Below, piece by piece: positions 1 to 9,995 of a stretch of 64,000 nucleotides of DNA. Below the pieces are notes generated by a model. That model was given only the letters and a program-made list of their open reading frames with translations, ran no database searches and was not told the origin of the DNA. This stretch comes from Niallia circulans (lineage in GTDB: Bacteria > Bacillota > Bacilli > Bacillales > Cytobacillaceae), in NCBI RefSeq assembly GCF_003726095.1, contig NZ_CP026031.1:4900001-4964000 (forward strand), read 5' to 3'. Every line of letters starts with the position of its first letter. Position 1 is the stretch's first letter. The translations under genes were made by a program, and so were the position numbers.

Positions 1-132
1 TCCAAAAAACACCTAGAGAAAGGCAAAAACGATCAAGCGATTAAATTTCTCCAAGATATAATCAAGCTGCTTCATAACGATAAAAAGGAAGTATTAAAGG
101 CGGAAATAGAAAGATTGATAGAACGATTGTAA
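1..132 (+). CDS. C-terminal tail of a protein with a FIMAH-like domain (5' truncated)
   Basis: Only the last 43 codons lie in the window, open from base 1 to a TAA at 130-132. The visible helical text contains HLEKGKNDQAIKFLQDII followed by KAEIERLIERL. This resembles the helical FIMAH domain found at the extreme C-terminus of many secreted Bacillus enzymes. The catalytic part is outside the window, so the function cannot be named. A hairpin repeat starts 5 bases after the stop and may end the transcript. Confidence 0.6.
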   Translation, partial: SKKHLEKGKNDQAIKFLQDIIKLLHNDKKEVLKAEIERLIERL

Positions 133-136
133 AGTG

Positions 137-186
137 GGTGTCAGGCACCGTAAAAAGACAATTGTCTTTTTGTGGTGCCTGACACC
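137..186. repeat. Hairpin repeat, copy 1 of 2
   Basis: The arms GGTGTCAGGCACC (137-149) and GGTGCCTGACACC (174-186) are exact reverse complements. They enclose a perfect 20-bp palindrome at 152-171, joined by two G-T wobble positions, so all 50 bases can fold into one stem. A nearly identical copy lies at 2336-2385, also just after a stop codon. This is the kind of short palindromic repeat scattered in Bacillus intergenic regions, and it may act as a terminator or mRNA stabiliser. Confidence 0.85.
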
Positions 187-213
187 ATTTTATAAAGAAG
201 AGAGGGAACATAG

Positions 214-681
214 GTGCAAGATAAAGTGAATACTGAAAGAAAATTACAACATTTTTTTTCGGAAATAGAGTCTCTGGCTATTATTGACTTGAATATTAAT
301 TACCTGAAAGAAACTATTACCCTCAAATTAAAGGGTGATAGAAAAAACAATTTGATTAATATTACGTTTAAACAAGTGTTGTCTTATTATGTATTTCAGG
401 AACCAGCTTATGATACTTTTAGACTAAATGAGTTTGATGAAGAGTCCCATTTATTATTAACAGAATCAAGCTATTTTCCTCAAGGCTTTGGTAAAATAAT
501 GATTGAAAGCCTTCATAGTGAATTAAAAGCAATAGAAACACTATCTTCCACTACAAATTTTTACTTTCAAGTTAATGATAAAGACTATTTCTTTATTGAA
601 GCTAACGCATTAATTATTAATGATGAAGAGTATAAAAATTTGATTATTGATGATTCAGAATTAAAAATACCAATTGATTGA
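214..681 (+). CDS. YxiG-like protein of unknown function
   Basis: A 155-residue soluble protein with no signal peptide or membrane segment. The start is GTG at 214, preceded by AGAGAGGGAA. The C-terminal half contains STTNFYFQVNDKDYFFIEANAL and resembles the YxiG-like family seen near wapA-type toxin loci in Bacillus; that assignment is from memory and tentative. A damaged relative of the same gene lies at 9113-9452, so the family has been duplicated here. It sits beside a SUKH-family gene, which fits a cluster of immunity-type orphans, but no toxin is visible. An imperfect hairpin follows at about 699-727. Confidence 0.6.
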   Translation: MQDKVNTERKLQHFFSEIESLAIIDLNINYLKETITLKLKGDRKNNLINITFKQVLSYYVFQEPAYDTFRLNEFDEESHLLLTESSYFPQGFGKIMIESLHSELKAIETLSSTTNFYFQVNDKDYFFIEANALIINDEEYKNLIIDDSELKIPID

Positions 682-1086
682 AATCCTTATTCATCGAAGC
701 TAAGAATACTAATGTATTTTGGCTACGTACGGTGTATGAAAGGTTGGTGGGAAATTGGATTGACTTTGTTGTCAATGTTGCTTTAAGTCATTAAGTCATG
801 ATTTCCGAAGACATAGGTCAAATTAAGAGAAGGTAGATATTTTGATGGAGATAAATTTATACATAAATATTATCTTTACGCACGAGCGCATTGTTACATT
901 GGGACTTTTTGTTAGCCATCTTTGTTGAATTTTCGTCATTCCCCAATTATTTTTACGTTTTCTCCTTTTGAAGAGAAATATGATAAGACCCGGATGGGCA
1001 GAACCAAATTAGCGTGAGTATTAGAAAATAACAGAAAATTCAAAATGATTGATATATTATATTTAAGATAAGGGTGAGATGATTAA
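682..1086. other. 405-base gap without a recognised gene
   Basis: No open frame with a credible ribosome site was seen. An imperfect hairpin with arms near 699-727 (AGCTAAGAATAC / GTATTTTGGCT) could end the upstream gene. The rest is AT-rich, with no promoter I would defend. Confidence 0.5.
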
Positions 1087-1737
1087 ATGGATTACGAATT
1101 AATTAGATATAGAATTGAGGCTATTACATCTAAGATTAAAGAAATTGGTGGAGAGGTTCAAGAAGTTATTATTGATGAGCCAGCTTCGCTTGAACAAATA
1201 ATCAAAACAGAGGAACAACTTGGGAGAAAGTTACCTGAAAGTTTCAAGAAGGTTCTTAATGAGTTCTCAAGTAATTTCAGTTTGCGGTGGCTTTTACCTG
1301 ACAATATGGAGCAACCAAAAGAATTCAGAGAAATATTCTCTGGTACTCCTCACTGGAGCTTAGAACTTCTTTCTCAGTGTGAAGAAGATCGTATGGGGTG
1401 GATTGAAAATGTTTTTTCTGATCCCGAAGATGAATATGATGTAGTTTGGCATAATAAATTAGCCTTTAGTGAAGTAGGGAATGGGGATTATTTAGCATTT
1501 GATATGAGTAACAAGGAAGATGCCCCAATCGTATATCTTAGTCACGATAATGGTGAAGGGCACGGTTATATATTGGCAAATAACTTTATTGAATTCCTCA
1601 ATAATTGGTCAAGAATAGGGTTTGTAGGGTGTGAGGACTGGCAATGGCTACCTTTTACAACAAGTCCTGGCAGTGGAATAGTTGCGGATGGAGAGGAAGC
1701 AGGGCTTTTTAGAACTTGGCTAGGATTAGATATATAA
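1087..1737 (+). CDS. SMI1/KNR4 (SUKH) family protein, probable immunity protein
   Basis: A 216-residue soluble protein starting at ATG 1087, after AGGGTGAG. Residues 32-65 carry the SUKH signature, with LEQIIKTEEQLGRKLPESFK as the conserved entry helix. Later blocks (GNGDYLAFDMS, the YLSHDNGEGHGY region and a C-terminal FIEFLNNWSRIGFVGCEDW) fit the rest of the fold. SUKH proteins commonly neutralise polymorphic toxins of contact-dependent or secreted systems. No toxin gene is adjacent, so this is an orphan immunity gene or its toxin lies upstream of the window. The family call is firm; the immunity role is inferred. Confidence 0.8.
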   Translation: MDYELIRYRIEAITSKIKEIGGEVQEVIIDEPASLEQIIKTEEQLGRKLPESFKKVLNEFSSNFSLRWLLPDNMEQPKEFREIFSGTPHWSLELLSQCEEDRMGWIENVFSDPEDEYDVVWHNKLAFSEVGNGDYLAFDMSNKEDAPIVYLSHDNGEGHGYILANNFIEFLNNWSRIGFVGCEDWQWLPFTTSPGSGIVADGEEAGLFRTWLGLDI

Positions 1738-1745
1738 ATAGTAAT

Positions 1746-1778
1746 AAGAGCATTAAAGTCTAACTCAATGCTCTTTCC
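1746..1778 (+). terminator. Weak terminator after the SUKH gene
   Basis: AAGAGCATT (1746-1754) pairs with AATGCTCTT (1767-1775), giving a 9-bp stem 9 bases past the stop codon. Only a short T tract follows, so termination would be modest. Confidence 0.5.
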
Positions 1779-2030
1779 TATATTAATTTAATGTTATAAT
1801 ATACTAAATTAATGATGAATTTAAATATTTAACTTTCCACCGTAAAAAAGTTCCCCGTAAGATTATTCAAAGGCCAAAATAACTTCTTCAATCACAAATA
1901 AATCCAGAGAAGCATATATACCAACTAAAAGGGATTTTTTAAAGTAAAGCTTGGATAAGACGTTCATCCTATATTGTACAATAAACGTCACAAGGAATCA
2001 TATAATTTAATTAAAGAAGGTTATGTATAT

Positions 2031-2330
2031 ATGAAAATACTTTTGAGGCTTCATTTAGTATTTTATATAAGTCTATTCGCATTTATGTTGGCAATTCCAT
2101 ATAATTCTATGGATGCTAATATATTTAAAATGATCTTATTTTTAGTAACTCTTAGTGTATTTATACTAATCCTGACTTGCTATATTGTACTTTCTTTTAA
2201 TAAAGAGATTAAAGCTATTAAAAAGTATATATATGCAAATATAGTAATGATGATCATTGGAATTATTGGTTTCCTTACTACTGCTTTTCTTAAAAATTTA
2301 TATACAAAGAATTGCTGTCAAAATATATAG
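2031..2330 (+). CDS. Small three-helix membrane protein, unknown function
   Basis: The frame is open from 1974 (TTG), but the start with a proper site is ATG 2031, preceded by AAGAAGG at 2014-2020. This gives 99 residues. Three hydrophobic stretches are visible, at about residues 4-22, 33-56 and 67-86, with a short basic tail rich in Cys, Lys and Asn. I do not recognise a family. It is followed directly by the second copy of the hairpin repeat. It may be an accessory gene of the immunity-type cluster, but nothing in the sequence shows that. Confidence 0.5.
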   Translation: MKILLRLHLVFYISLFAFMLAIPYNSMDANIFKMILFLVTLSVFILILTCYIVLSFNKEIKAIKKYIYANIVMMIIGIIGFLTTAFLKNLYTKNCCQNI

Positions 2331-2335
2331 AAGTG

Positions 2336-2385
2336 GGTGTCAGGCACCGTAAAAAGACAGTTGTCTTTTTGTGGTGCCTGACACC
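2336..2385. repeat. Hairpin repeat, copy 2 of 2
   Basis: This has the same arms as the copy at 137-186: GGTGTCAGGCACC at 2336-2348 and GGTGCCTGACACC at 2373-2385. The centre differs by one base (A to G at 2360). It begins 6 bases after the stop of the small membrane protein. The placement after a stop codon in both copies suggests a role in transcript ends. Confidence 0.85.
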
Positions 2386-2644
2386 TGTTTTTATGGTAAT
2401 GGTTTCCGTTGCGCAAAGGAAAGAGTTTGAATTAACTTTAAATTTAATTAAGTATAGTATGTAGATAAGCAGTTGATAACAAAAGATGAAATCGCTAACA
2501 ATGGTTTTTTGGTATTCTCAATTGGCCTTTCATTCTTTTAAGCTAGCAATCGAAAGAGAATTAAGTCGAACATACTGTTAGCTTTATCTTTACTGCAAAT
2601 AGGAGAAATGGTGCACATATTTTTTTATGTAAGGGTGGATTAGC

Positions 2645-2953
2645 ATGAACTTGGAGGAAATTAGTTTTCAAATTATTTTAAATGGAGGAAATGCTCGAGG
2701 TTTAGCAATGGAAGCAATAAATGATGCTAAAAGTGGCGACTTTTCTTTAGCAGAGCAAAAACTGGATGAAGCAAATGAAGCAATGCGCGTAGCTCATCGC
2801 TTTCAAACAGATTTGATTCAAGGGGAAGCTCGTGGAGAAAAATTTGAAATTCGGTTATTGCTTATCCATGCGCAAGATCATTTAATGAATGCCATGACTG
2901 TTGTTGATATGGCAAAGGAATTCATAGAACTTCATAAGAAACTACCTAACTAA
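2645..2953 (+). CDS. PTS lactose/cellobiose-type IIA component
   Basis: A 102-residue all-helical cytoplasmic phosphocarrier of the Lac family. It takes phosphate from HPr and passes it to the IIB protein encoded next. The conserved block LLLIHAQDHLMNAM places the phosphorylated His at residue 75 and the trimer-metal Asp at residue 78. Length and charge pattern are normal for LicA/CelA proteins. ATG 2645 follows AAGGGTGGATTAGC. It is the first gene of a cluster with IIB, a membrane protein, IIC and a GH1 enzyme, so the likely substrate is a beta-glucoside such as cellobiose. Confidence 0.93.
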   Translation: MNLEEISFQIILNGGNARGLAMEAINDAKSGDFSLAEQKLDEANEAMRVAHRFQTDLIQGEARGEKFEIRLLLIHAQDHLMNAMTVVDMAKEFIELHKKLPN

Positions 2954-3011
2954 GCTGGGAATTTGTTTAATCTTAATCAAAAAATCTTATTAATTATTGG
3001 AGGAATATAAA

Positions 3012-3332
3012 ATGAAAAAAGCCCTAATTATTTGTGCAGCTGGTATGTCATCATCACTAATGGCAAAAAAGACAACGGAGTTTTTTAAATCAAAAGGTCA
3101 AGATATTGTATTAGATGCTATATCTGCAAATGAAGGCGGTAAGATGATTGAGAAGGGTGAATTTGATCTATATTTAGTAAGCCCGCAAACAAAAATGTAT
3201 TTCAATAAGCTGAAAGAAACAGGGGATCGTGTAGGGAAGCCGGTTGTTAACATACCACCACAAGCGTATATTCCAATTCCGATGGGGATTGAAAAATTAG
3301 CAAACGTAATTTTACAGGAACTGCCGAACTAA
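3012..3332 (+). CDS. PTS cellobiose-type IIB component
   Basis: A 106-residue cytoplasmic protein. The frame extends to a TTG at 2997, but ATG 3012 has the better site (TTGGAGGA). The N-terminus MKKALIICAAGMSSSLMAKK contains the phosphocysteine (C8) and the following P-loop-like GMSSS typical of the cellobiose IIB family. It receives phosphate from the IIA protein and phosphorylates the sugar bound by IIC. It lies 58 bases downstream of IIA in the same operon. A 163-base gap separates it from the next gene. Confidence 0.93.
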   Translation: MKKALIICAAGMSSSLMAKKTTEFFKSKGQDIVLDAISANEGGKMIEKGEFDLYLVSPQTKMYFNKLKETGDRVGKPVVNIPPQAYIPIPMGIEKLANVILQELPN

Positions 3333-3495
3333 GGTGCTAATGAATAGAAGAGAAGGAAGCTACTAGTTTTTCGCTTTCAACGACGGAGTCCGTTCGATCT
3401 AATTTCCACTATGAAAAATGAAAGCGGTATCTAATATTAGTTGAAATCTCAAATGAAGAAGCAAGTAGCGAAGAACAAGAGAAGGAGGGATTAAT

Positions 3496-3999
3496 ATGAA
3501 TTATGAACAAAGAGCCTTGCTAGAAAAGCAAAGAAAGAAACAAAGTATAAAAACGATGTATTTTAATCGGTATTTACTTGTTCGTTATGTAACTGCACTA
3601 TTCTTTTTTACCAATTTATATTGGTTTATTTCGTTGGTGCTAAGTGATTCAAAGCTGTTTTTTATTCCTTTCGTATTATTGGCTTTTATGGTAGCTAGTG
3701 TTGTGGAGCAAGTGAAGATTTACAGTAGTCCTAGCCATCATCCCAAATTTACAAAATACAGTTTTACGGCATTGCTCGCTGCAAATGTAATTTGTATAGT
3801 GCCTGCTTGTTTTTCTTCTACTTTTGCTTTGCTTTATCCGTTCTTAATTAATCAAGATGAATCTAGAATGTTCATTCTAACTATTTTAATTTCGGGAATA
3901 TTATTAGCTGCTTTCATGCTAAAACGATTGCACAAAATTAGTTTAAATGAAGATAAACACTATAGCCGCATTAAACTATATGAAAAAGTTATTAATTAA
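3496..3999 (+). CDS. Four-helix membrane protein inserted in the PTS operon
   Basis: A 167-residue protein with a basic N-terminus (about residues 1-25) and four hydrophobic segments near residues 28-48, 55-72, 88-112 and 122-142. ATG 3496 follows AAGGAGGG, a strong site. I know no assigned function. Proteins of this type turn up between the PTS subunits in some Bacillales genomes, where they are sometimes mislabelled as a PTS subunit. It has no phosphorylation motif. Its position between IIB and IIC, 21 bases ahead of IIC, implies co-expression with cellobiose uptake. Confidence 0.75.
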   Translation: MNYEQRALLEKQRKKQSIKTMYFNRYLLVRYVTALFFFTNLYWFISLVLSDSKLFFIPFVLLAFMVASVVEQVKIYSSPSHHPKFTKYSFTALLAANVICIVPACFSSTFALLYPFLINQDESRMFILTILISGILLAAFMLKRLHKISLNEDKHYSRIKLYEKVIN

Positions 4000-4020
4000 C
4001 CATGGAAAAGAGGAGTTTAT

Positions 4021-5376
4021 ATGTCAGGAGAAAATAAAGTATTTGCTCTTTTTGAAAAATATCTCATGGGTCCAATGGGGAAAGTTGCTTCCTTCCGCTT
4101 TGTGCGGGCAGTAATGGCAGCAGGGATGGCTTCCATTCCCTTTACTATCGTTGGTTCTATGTTCCTAGTATTGAATGTATTGCCGCAGACACTTACTTTT
4201 TTAGAAGGATTTTTCAATAGTACTTTCTTTAAGATTAGTGACTTGTATATGTTAGCAAATAAATCAACAATGGGAATCCTAGCACTCTATTTTAACCTTG
4301 TCATCGGTTATGAGTATACGAAAATTATTGCTGAAGAAGACAACTTAAATTTAAATCCATTGAATGGGGCTTTACTATCTATGTTTGCCTTCTTTATGAC
4401 CATTCCTATGCTCGTAATAGATGGCGGAAAAATCTCGCTTATTCATCAAATTGATGATGGAACAACCATTGTAAATGGCTGGGAGATGGTTGGTGATGGT
4501 GTGAGTCGGTTAGGTACTACAGGTATTTTTGCAGCAATTATTCTCGGGATTATCGCCGTGCAGTTATATAGATTGTGTGTTAAACAAAATTGGGTAATTA
4601 AAATGCCTGAAGCAGTACCGGAGGGGGTATCTAGATCTTTTACAGCGCTAATTCCGGCCTTTTTAGTGGCTATTGTGATCTTAGTTATTAACGGTATTCT
4701 AGTAGCATTAGGTACAGATATTTTTAAAGTAGTAGCTGTTCCATTTAGCTTCGTTGTGAATTTAACAAACAGCTGGTTAGGAATCATGGTAATTTATTTC
4801 TTAATCCATGCCCTTTGGATTGTAGGAATTCATGGTGCAAATATTATCGGCGCATTCTTAACGCCTATTGTTCTATCTAATATGCAGTCAAACTTAGAGG
4901 GAAGTAATATTCCGTTTGCTGGAGAATTCTCAAACTCATTTGTCATTATGGGAGGATCTGGAGCAACTATTGGATTAGTGTTCTTCGTTGCCTTTTTAGC
5001 TAAGTCACAACAACTAAAGATATTAGGGAAAGCATCGCTTGCTCCTGGTATTTTCAATATTAATGAACCATTATTGTTCGGTCTGCCAATTGTTTATAAT
5101 CCATATTTGGCAATCCCATTCTTCTTAGCACCAATGGCTTCGGCTTCGATTGGATATTGGGCCATTAAGTTAAAATTTGTTGATGCGATTATTGCACAAG
5201 TACCTTGGCCTTCGCCAATTGGTATAGGAGCATTTATTGGTACAGCGGGAGATTACATGGCTGTTATTGTAGCGATAATTTGCGGTGCTGTAGCATTTCT
5301 GGTTTGGTTCCCGTTTATTAAAATGTATGATAACAAGTTAGTAATACAAGAAAAAGGTGGAGAATCAGTATTATAG
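4021..5376 (+). CDS. PTS cellobiose-type IIC permease
   Basis: A 451-residue integral membrane protein that carries the sugar across the membrane while the IIB protein phosphorylates it. It has about ten hydrophobic segments. The family blocks are GPMGKVASFRFVRAVMAAGM at the start, a central ALWIVGIHGANIIGAF, and FNINEPLLFGLPIVYNP, whose Asn-Glu pair is the sugar-binding motif. ATG 4021 follows AGAGGAG. It lies in the operon after the four-helix protein and before the GH1 enzyme. The exact sugar is inferred from the neighbours, not from the sequence. Confidence 0.93.
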   Translation: MSGENKVFALFEKYLMGPMGKVASFRFVRAVMAAGMASIPFTIVGSMFLVLNVLPQTLTFLEGFFNSTFFKISDLYMLANKSTMGILALYFNLVIGYEYTKIIAEEDNLNLNPLNGALLSMFAFFMTIPMLVIDGGKISLIHQIDDGTTIVNGWEMVGDGVSRLGTTGIFAAIILGIIAVQLYRLCVKQNWVIKMPEAVPEGVSRSFTALIPAFLVAIVILVINGILVALGTDIFKVVAVPFSFVVNLTNSWLGIMVIYFLIHALWIVGIHGANIIGAFLTPIVLSNMQSNLEGSNIPFAGEFSNSFVIMGGSGATIGLVFFVAFLAKSQQLKILGKASLAPGIFNINEPLLFGLPIVYNPYLAIPFFLAPMASASIGYWAIKLKFVDAIIAQVPWPSPIGIGAFIGTAGDYMAVIVAIICGAVAFLVWFPFIKMYDNKLVIQEKGGESVL

Positions 5377-5450
5377 TCTAATAATTAAATTTGGAGAAAC
5401 GAATACTTACACGAAGTATTTTCATTGTAGCTCTATTTATTTTAACAGGA

Positions 5451-5493
5451 AGAAGGCGGTTCTCCACGAAACGATAGACCGCTTTCTTTTTTT
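5451..5493 (+). terminator. Terminator between PTS IIC and the GH1 gene
   Basis: AGAAGGCGGT (5451-5460) pairs with ACCGCTTTCT (5478-5487), allowing one G-T pair, and runs into a T tract. A smaller hairpin, AATACTT/AAGTATT, sits just before it at about 5402-5420. Partial read-through would lower expression of the hydrolase relative to the transporter. Confidence 0.75.
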
Positions 5494-5509
5494 ATTAACA
5501 AATTTATAA

Positions 5510-6982
<1,473 letters not shown>

Positions 6983-7054
6983 TCTTTTTCTAAGGCATGC
7001 CTTCTGTTGTACCTATTAATCTAGCTGGTAGGTCAGGATTTGCTTTCATAGTCT

Positions 7055-7086
7055 AAATGGAGTTTGCTTTAAACTCCATTTTTTCC
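7055..7086 (+). terminator. Terminator after the first GH1 gene
   Basis: AAATGGAGTTT (7055-7065) and AAACTCCATTT (7071-7081) form an 11-bp stem with a 5-base loop, and the T tract follows directly. This separates the PTS/GH1 unit from the regulator gene. Confidence 0.88.
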
Positions 7087-7168
7087 TATGTGCTGGACTT
7101 AAATGTATAATTTAGTAAGTTGAGTAAAAATGGTCCAATGAATGGACGATGAAGGGAGCTGATTAAAA

Positions 7169-9088
7169 TTGGCTTTACTATCAAGCCGGCAGAAAGATAT
7201 CCTAGTTCTTTTATCAGAATCAAAGGAGCCTGTTACTTCAGACTGGATGGCTAAAGAATTGGGTGTCAGTGATCGGACTATTCGTAAAGAAATAAAATTG
7301 ATGCAGGACACGACAGAGTCATGTGGGACCATAATCGATTCCATTAGAGGAAAAGGCTATATACTGAATATCGTTAATCCTGCCTTATTTTCCAATACTA
7401 TTCATGAACATTTTAACGATAAAAAAAAGCCAGTGGATGATTTTGCCGATAAAAATATGAGAGTTCTCTATATTTTAAAGCGTTTATTTCTAGAAAAGGA
7501 TTTTATTAAACTAGAAAACTTTACAGATGAGCTGTTTATATCGATGTCTACCTTGAATAATGATTTAAAAATAGTGAAAGAGATTCTAGATAAATATAAC
7601 TTGAAATTAATAAACAGACCACACTATGGCTCGAAAGTGCAGGGTGATGAATATATGAAACGGTTATGTTTATCCAATTTCTTATTAAGTCGCAATCAAG
7701 AGACATTTGTTAAAGAAGACTCTCTGCAGCTTATTGATCAAAATCTTTTAAAAAAGATTAAAGAGGTTATCATACAAAAGGTAGTTAAATATAAAATTGA
7801 TATATCTGATATTTCTTTGGAAAACCTAGCCACACATATAGCGATTGCATGCAGGAGAATTCAGGAAGGCTTTGTAATAGAAGAGTTAACAGATGTTCTA
7901 GTGGAAGAGTATCCATTTGAAAAGATAGTAGCAGACGAGATTACTAGTAAAGTAGAAGAGTTTACGGGTCTAACGTTTCCTAACACAGAAATAAATTATA
8001 TTATTGTTCATTTACTCGGAACAAAGCTCTTGCATAAAAGAGAGCTAGTCGAATTCAGTAAATTTGATGAGGCGGGGACAATCATAAATGAGATGATAGA
8101 AAGACTTCGCACTGAATTGAATTGGGACTTTCGCCAAGATCGAGAGTTTATCCAAGCTTTAACCTTGCATATCCGTCCTGCCATGAATCGATTGCGTAAT
8201 AAAATGAGTATACGTAATCCTTTACTAAACGATATTAAGAAAAAATATCCTGCTGCCTTTGAAGGAGCTATTATAGCTAGCAAATGTATAGAGGAATACT
8301 TAGGGATGGAAGTGGTAGAAGATGAAATTGCTTATATCTCTCTTCATATAGGTGTTGCGCTCGAACGATTAGAATTAGAGAAGAAGAAAAGAAAAAAAGC
8401 AATCATTGTTTGTGCATCAGGTGTGGGGAGTGCTAAGTTACTGTATTATCGCTTGCAAAATAGATTTGAACAAGAACTGGAAATAATAGATACCATTAAT
8501 TATTATAATTTATCCTCATATGACCTGACGGATATTGAGTTAATTATTAGCACCATTCCGATAAGGGAAGATTTTGGTATACCAGTCCAAGTGGTGAATA
8601 CTTTCTTAGAGGACAAGGATATACGATCTATTCATGACCATCTAAAAGCTGCTTCTTATAAGGTAGGGAATTACTTAGATGCATCTAGAATTTATCTTCA
8701 ATTAGACTTGCCAGATAAAGAAAGCATTATAGAATTTCTAAGTAAGGAGTTATATCAATTAAATCTTGTACCAGCAGACTATATGAATCTTGTTTTAGAA
8801 AGAGAGGCAATAGCCCCGACTAGCTATGGGAATCTCGTGGCTGTTCCCCATCCCTTGGTTCCCGTAACGCAAGAGACCTTTTGGACAGTGTGCACATTGA
8901 AAAATCCAATCCAATGGAATGAGCAGCAAATGGTTCAATTTGTTTGCCTATTGAATATTAAAGAGGGAACACATAGTGAATTGGATGGCATGTTTAAAAA
9001 GTTAATTTCTATTATCGAAAATAAGTCGATTGTGCAAAAAATCATCAAAAGTAAAGATGCAGATGAGTTAATAGAGTTACTAAATTGA
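7169..9088 (+). CDS. LicR/MtlR-type PRD transcriptional activator
   Basis: A 639-residue regulator. TTG 7169 is chosen because GAAGGGAG lies about 10 bases upstream and the helix-turn-helix starts straight after it (residues 5-60, with a second winged HTH near 85-135). Two PRD domains follow (around 190-290, with HIAIACRRIQ, and 300-400, with LHIRPAMNRLR and ISLHIGVALERL). Next come a IIB-like domain with VCASGVGSAK near residue 415 and a IIA-like domain near 500-639 with VPHPLVP. HPr and the PTS proteins phosphorylate such domains and so tie activity to substrate supply. It lies downstream of the cellobiose-type operon, its probable target. A TATAAT at 7106-7111 may be its promoter. Confidence 0.9.
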   Translation: MALLSSRQKDILVLLSESKEPVTSDWMAKELGVSDRTIRKEIKLMQDTTESCGTIIDSIRGKGYILNIVNPALFSNTIHEHFNDKKKPVDDFADKNMRVLYILKRLFLEKDFIKLENFTDELFISMSTLNNDLKIVKEILDKYNLKLINRPHYGSKVQGDEYMKRLCLSNFLLSRNQETFVKEDSLQLIDQNLLKKIKEVIIQKVVKYKIDISDISLENLATHIAIACRRIQEGFVIEELTDVLVEEYPFEKIVADEITSKVEEFTGLTFPNTEINYIIVHLLGTKLLHKRELVEFSKFDEAGTIINEMIERLRTELNWDFRQDREFIQALTLHIRPAMNRLRNKMSIRNPLLNDIKKKYPAAFEGAIIASKCIEEYLGMEVVEDEIAYISLHIGVALERLELEKKKRKKAIIVCASGVGSAKLLYYRLQNRFEQELEIIDTINYYNLSSYDLTDIELIISTIPIREDFGIPVQVVNTFLEDKDIRSIHDHLKAASYKVGNYLDASRIYLQLDLPDKESIIEFLSKELYQLNLVPADYMNLVLEREAIAPTSYGNLVAVPHPLVPVTQETFWTVCTLKNPIQWNEQQMVQFVCLLNIKEGTHSELDGMFKKLISIIENKSIVQKIIKSKDADELIELLN

Positions 9089-9112
9089 CGAATAAGATCA
9101 TACTTTGTATTG

Positions 9113-9452
9113 GTTAATTAAAATTAATATGACGTTTAAACAAGTCATGTCTTATTATGTTTATCAAGAACCAGAATCATGATACGTATAGACTGAATAA
9201 CTAACTTTGATGAGTCTCATTTATTATTAACAGAATTAAGCTATTTTCCTCAAGGATTTGGAAAAAATTATGATTGAAAGCCTAAATAGTGCATTAAAAG
9301 AAATGGAAACACTTTCATCTACAACAAATTTCTATTTCCAAGTCAATAATAAGGACAACTTCTTTATTGAAGCAAGCTGTTTAAGTATAAATGGGAAAGA
9401 GTATAGAAACTTGATTACAGATGATAAAGAATTAAAGAAACTATTATATTGA
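9113..9452 (+). pseudogene. Decayed duplicate of the YxiG-like gene at 214-681
   Basis: From about 9113 the DNA follows the gene at 214-681 from its base ~340 onward: ACGTTTAAACAAGT, TCTTATTATGT, CATTTATTATTAACAGAAT and GCTATTTTCCTCAAGG all recur. Several indels and in-frame stops break the first half. Only the last 64 codons (9258-9452) remain open, ending LSSTTNFYFQVNNKDNFFIEA. The first third of the gene is missing and no ribosome site serves the open part. A terminator-like hairpin follows, as in the intact copy. Confidence 0.8.
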
Positions 9453-9469
9453 ATTTTTATCCTTCAGAG

Positions 9470-9504
9470 CTGAGATTTTCAAAATAATCTTAGCCTTTTC
9501 TTTT
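9470..9504 (+). terminator. Terminator after the YxiG-like pseudogene
   Basis: GCTGAGATT (9470-9478) pairs with AATCTTAGC (9487-9495) with one G-T pair, followed by CTTTTCTTTTC. Confidence 0.6.
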
Positions 9505-9541
9505 CATATGACATACCATCATAAAGAAATCTCTTTGCGTC

Positions 9542-9591
9542 TTGACAAACAAATCTAATATGTATTACTATATACCAGTAATAAGTAATAC
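9542..9591 (+). promoter_or_regulatory. padR promoter with candidate PadR operator
   Basis: TTGACA at 9542-9547 and TACTAT at 9566-9571 (18-base spacer) form a plausible promoter. The 20-mer ATACCAGTAATAAGTAATAC at 9572-9591 lies just downstream of the -10. A copy matching at 16 of 20 bases occurs upstream of the ABC exporter at 10520-10539. This fits autoregulation by PadR and joint control of the exporter. Confidence 0.65.
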
Positions 9592-9664
9592 TTGATATCT
9601 GTAACACAATGTACTGATGATGCATAGTATTGAAATATAAAATAACTGTAAGTGAGGTGGAAAT

Positions 9665-9994
9665 GTGGAAAATATTACAGAGATGTTGAAAGGAGTGCTT
9701 GAGGGGTGTGTGCTTGAGATTATAAGCCGGGGGGAAACTTACGGGTATGAAATCACGCAGCAACTGCGAGAGCTTGGTTTCACGGATGTAGTGGAAGGGA
9801 CTGTTTATACGATTACCATGCGGCTGGAGAAAAACAATTTAGTTGATATCGAGAAGAAGCCATCCAATATGGGGCCGCCAAGAAAATTTTACAAGCTGAA
9901 TGCAGCTGGCCAAGAGCAGCTTAAAATGTTTTGGGAAAAATGGGAGTTTGTATCAAGCAAAATTAATGAACTTAAATCAAAGGAGATGTTGTAA
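9665..9994 (+). CDS. PadR-family transcriptional repressor
   Basis: A 109-residue winged-helix protein of the short PadR class. GTG 9665 follows GAGGTGG. The N-terminal block [23 protein letters not shown] and then [16 protein letters not shown] are the recognition-helix and wing regions. The rest, [17 protein letters not shown] followed by a helix, is the dimerisation arm. PadR repressors of this kind usually sense drugs or phenolic compounds and control a neighbouring exporter. The DUF1048 gene starts one base after its stop, and the ABC exporter lies 0.6 kb downstream. Confidence 0.92.
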   Translation: MENITEMLKGVLEGCVLEIISRGETYGYEITQQLRELGFTDVVEGTVYTITMRLEKNNLVDIEKKPSNMGPPRKFYKLNAAGQEQLKMFWEKWEFVSSKINELKSKEML

Positions 9995-9995
9995 A

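Noticed and set aside
3418..3433. A cre-like sequence, ATGAAAGCGGTATCTA, inside the PTS operon.
   Set aside because: It deviates at one conserved position and lies between IIB and the membrane protein, with no promoter nearby, so its use as a roadblock is only a guess.
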